Source: an uncultured Oxalobacter sp.
GTDB lineage: Bacteria; Pseudomonadota; Gammaproteobacteria; Burkholderiales; Burkholderiaceae_D
DNA: 7,375 nt
Assembly: GCA_934270705.1 (NCBI GenBank)
Contig: CAKQQG010000059.1
Location: forward strand, 1 to 7,375
Direction of reading: 5' to 3'
Shown here: positions 5,710 through 7,375 of the stretch, one piece after another
How positions within the stretch are numbered: position 1 is the stretch's first letter
How the letters are laid out: every line of letters starts with the position of its first letter
Translations under genes and position numbers: made by a program
The notes under the pieces: model-generated
What the model saw: the letters and a program-made list of their open reading frames with translations, nothing else
Database searches by the model: none
What the model was told of the DNA's origin: nothing

Positions 5710-6969
5710 TTACTGTGCCGTCTGAACCTGAACGACTTTGGTCTTCTTGACCGGTCTTCCCATTCTCGGAACGATGAACGTTGCCAGTGCGAATGCTACG
5801 AAAGACGTGAAGGCAGTGATCGCAAAAGCGGTGTTCCAGCCCAGTGCGGTTGCAACTGCTGCACCCAGACCACCACCGAAAATTGCTGCAACTGCTTTTG
5901 CTGCCCAGAAGAAACCATAGTTTCTTGCGGAGTATGCGGTACCGAACAGGTCGCTGTTGGTTGCCGGGAACAGGGCATAGCTACCACCCCAGGTGAAGAA
6001 GGCCAGTGCCAGAGCGATCATGAATGCCGTTTCACCCATTTTTGCTACATACGGGAAGGCCAGCAATACCAGACAGTTGATACCGAAAACTACAGACATG
6101 GTTTTGTAACGACCGATCTTGTCGGATACGAAGCCCCAGAACGGACGACAACCACCGTTGAACAGGTTCTGAACCGTAACTGCAATCGTCAGGAAACCTG
6201 CGGCATAGCCAAGGCTACGACCATACGGAACGCTGTTTGCAACCAGCAGCAGACCACCGAAGTTGACGGAGAAGAACGACGTCCACAGAATCCAGAATTG
6301 CGGGGTCTTGAGCATTTCGTTCGAGTTGAAGTCTTTTTCGGTCGGAACGATGACTTTCTTCTTGCCTGCAGGACCTGCCGGGAATCTTACGAAGAAGGCG
6401 ATCAGCACGATGACGGCACCCATGATAACACCGGTGTACATGAAGGCTGCACCAACACCTTCAAACTTCAGAACGTTGCTGATCAGTGGCAGGAACGGCA
6501 GAACGCCCAGACCATAACCTGCTGCCGTAAAGCCGGAACACATACCTCTCTTGTCCGGGAACCATCTGTTGGCGATGTTCATTGCCGTACCGTAAACGAT
6601 ACCGACACCTGCACCAGCCAGTGTGTACAGTACGTACAGCATGATGACGTTGGGTGCCATACCCATCAGAATCCATCCTGCGCCGACCATGATACCGGCT
6701 ACGATCAACGGAACCTTCGGACCGAATTTATCAACGAAATAACCACCGCCAGGCTGGGAACCGGCCTGAATGACCTGAGACAGTGTGAACGATGTCTGAA
6801 CGGCTGCAAGGGAAACACCCAACAGATCTTTCACCGGATTTGCATACAGTGTCCAGGAGTACTGGACACCCGAAATCATACACATTAGCAAAACTGCTAA
6901 GACTAAGTAGAACCAACGAAGACCACCCACTTTTGTCGGATCTTCTGCTACTGCGGCTGGATTATTCAT
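5710..6969 (-). CDS. oxlT: Oxalate:formate antiporter (OxlT family, MFS)
   Basis: OxlT exchanges external oxalate2- for internal formate- across the inner membrane; with formyl-CoA transferase and oxalyl-CoA decarboxylase inside, the cycle generates proton-motive force. The 419-residue product has about 12 hydrophobic segments and the MFS loops GGYFVDKFGPKVP (about 75-87) and WGFVSDKIGRYKT (278-290). From memory of O. formigenes OxlT, the key charges Arg272 and Lys355 correspond to Arg275 (GGCRPF) and Lys358 (FFWAAKA). Pocket aromatics are also kept: Tyr37, Tyr126, Tyr152, Trp327, Tyr331 and Trp355. OxlT is known for two cysteines (28, 271); here Cys30 and Cys274 match and Cys144 and Cys299 are extra. 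The ATG is preceded by AGGG (6982-6979) at 9 nt. The gene appears monocistronic, with its own promoter region and terminator. It could be OxlT itself from another Oxalobacter species or a close paralogue. Confidence 0.93.
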   Translation of the reverse strand: MNNPAAVAEDPTKVGGLRWFYLVLAVLLMCMISGVQYSWTLYANPVKDLLGVSLAAVQTSFTLSQVIQAGSQPGGGYFVDKFGPKVPLIVAGIMVGAGWILMGMAPNVIMLYVLYTLAGAGVGIVYGTAMNIANRWFPDKRGMCSGFTAAGYGLGVLPFLPLISNVLKFEGVGAAFMYTGVIMGAVIVLIAFFVRFPAGPAGKKKVIVPTEKDFNSNEMLKTPQFWILWTSFFSVNFGGLLLVANSVPYGRSLGYAAGFLTIAVTVQNLFNGGCRPFWGFVSDKIGRYKTMSVVFGINCLVLLAFPYVAKMGETAFMIALALAFFTWGGSYALFPATNSDLFGTAYSARNYGFFWAAKAVAAIFGGGLGAAVATALGWNTAFAITAFTSFVAFALATFIVPRMGRPVKKTKVVQVQTAQ

Positions 6970-7105
6970 CTTACCAATCCCTAATCAAGTTAATACAAGA
7001 GGGAATCCCGGAATTTGTGTGCCCTGAAATCAACGGTCTGGATACTGTTTCTGCCAGCGGCACATTCCTGAAACCTCAACATATCTTGCGCATATGCATG
7101 CAAAT
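6970..7105 (-). promoter_or_regulatory. Long 5' leader of the oxlT-like gene, with RBS
   Basis: If either promoter candidate upstream is right, the message has an untranslated leader of about 130 nt. It ends in a good ribosome-binding site, TTAGGGATTGG, with AGGG at 6982-6979. By hand folding, GGAA plus TGTGCC (7068-7059) can pair with GGCACA and TTCC (7023-7010), leaving a CAAA bulge. This would enclose smaller stems such as CTGG/CCAG and TGCC/GGCA. I recognise no known riboswitch class, and a structured leader is only a suggestion. Confidence 0.35.
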
Positions 7106-7161
7106 ATCATATTACGCTAGACTACATATGTAATGTTATTGCATAACTTTCCTTGCATCAA
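7106..7161 (-). promoter_or_regulatory. Two overlapping sigma70-like promoters for oxlT
   Basis: Reading the minus strand, candidate one is TTGATG (7161-7156), a 17-nt spacer and TAACAT (7138-7133). Candidate two is ATTACA (7134-7129), a 17-nt spacer and TATGAT (7111-7106; 5 of 6 to TATAAT). Both have ideal spacing and both would give a start site within about 170 nt of the oxlT ATG. The second overlaps a TCATAT word of the upstream motif cluster at its -10 box. The assignment rests on consensus match only. Confidence 0.5.
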
Positions 7162-7278
7162 ATAAATATTATTCATATTTACGCCTGAGGAATATGAAAT
7201 AATTTCATATCATGCCGCTTTTCATATGATGTACAATCTCAAATTTTTTTATTTCCCATATGAGCTGAAATCTCATAT
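7107..7278. repeat. AT-rich cluster of TCATAT/ATATGA motifs (putative operator array)
   Basis: TCATAT or its complement ATATGA occurs eight times: at 7107, 7173, 7192, 7205, 7222, 7224, 7258 and 7273. Some pair into inverted repeats. ATATGAAAT-A-ATTTCATAT at 7192-7210 is a perfect 19-bp palindrome. TCATATGA (7222-7229) is a self-complementary 8-mer. ATATGAG and CTCATAT (7258-7264 and 7272-7278) are 7 bp apart. The 7081-7280 block has about 28% G+C by hand count, clearly below the genes around it. The cluster lies at and upstream of the promoter candidates, where binding sites for a dimeric regulator would be expected. The regulator is unknown. Confidence 0.5.
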
Positions 7279-7280
7279 TT

Positions 7281-7375
7281 GACTACCAAAGTCCTTTCCT
7301 CTCCCTGTTTCTTTGTCCTTCCTCGCCCTTTGTCGCTTCTCCTGCTCAGAAAACTGGACTTCTTGCGTCTCTTGC
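7281..7375. other. Pyrimidine-rich end of window, no supported gene
   Basis: The plus strand is strongly C/T-rich, so the minus strand is purine-rich. Two minus-strand frames stay open from the window edge: one ends in TGA at 7275-7273, the other runs on to about 7239. Both would encode Lys/Arg/Glu-rich, low-complexity peptides, as expected from purine bias alone. It may be the 3' end of a minus-strand gene that continues beyond the window, or non-coding sequence. Confidence 0.25.

Noticed and set aside
5599..6888. 429-codon open frame on the plus strand, opposite the oxlT-like gene
   Set aside because: It is rich in Cys, Gln, Thr and Arg, has no recognisable domain, starts within the terminator region and runs exactly antisense to a clearly real membrane transporter. 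It is explained by the codon bias of that gene.

Overview
The window looks like a chromosomal segment of a betaproteobacterium of the family Oxalobacteraceae, most probably an Oxalobacter species. The strongest clue is a minus-strand gene (5710-6969) whose product matches the oxalate:formate antiporter OxlT of Oxalobacter formigenes along its whole length, including every substrate-pocket residue I could place from memory. The housekeeping genes (xerD, queG, tsaE, amiC) have the divergent arrangement I recall from Burkholderiales. The genus is an inference from these proteins; no rRNA or other phylogenetic marker is present.

Layout. An endonuclease/exonuclease/phosphatase-fold hydrolase (94-1056, +) converges on a two-gene minus-strand unit, queG then xerD, with a compact terminator hairpin at the junction. 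A short divergent promoter region (about 3173-3282) separates queG from a plus-strand pair, tsaE then amiC, which are 7 bp apart. A perfect 15-bp inverted repeat follows amiC, and then a complete tRNA-Arg(CCG) gene (5208-5283) with encoded CCA. About 360 bp without a credible gene lead to an intrinsic terminator and the stop codon of the OxlT-type gene, which is read toward the tRNA. Upstream of that gene are a 5' leader of about 130 nt, two overlapping sigma70-like promoter candidates and a 200-bp AT-rich block (about 28% G+C by hand count) with repeated TCATAT/ATATGA motifs. The last 95 bp are pyrimidine-rich on the + strand and hold no gene I can support.

How the genes relate. queG (last step of queuosine synthesis), tsaE (t6A synthesis) and the tRNA gene share a decoding theme. 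xerD (chromosome dimer resolution) and amiC (septal peptidoglycan splitting) both act in cell division. The OxlT-type antiporter belongs to the specialised energy metabolism of Oxalobacter: oxalate2- enters in exchange for formate-, and intracellular decarboxylation of the oxalate yields a proton-motive force.

I did not find a new defence, mobile or biosynthetic system. The item most worth a second look is the motif cluster upstream of the oxlT-like gene. Smaller ones are the start region of xerD, with a possible four-codon minicistron, and the perfect hairpin after amiC that lacks a U-tract.
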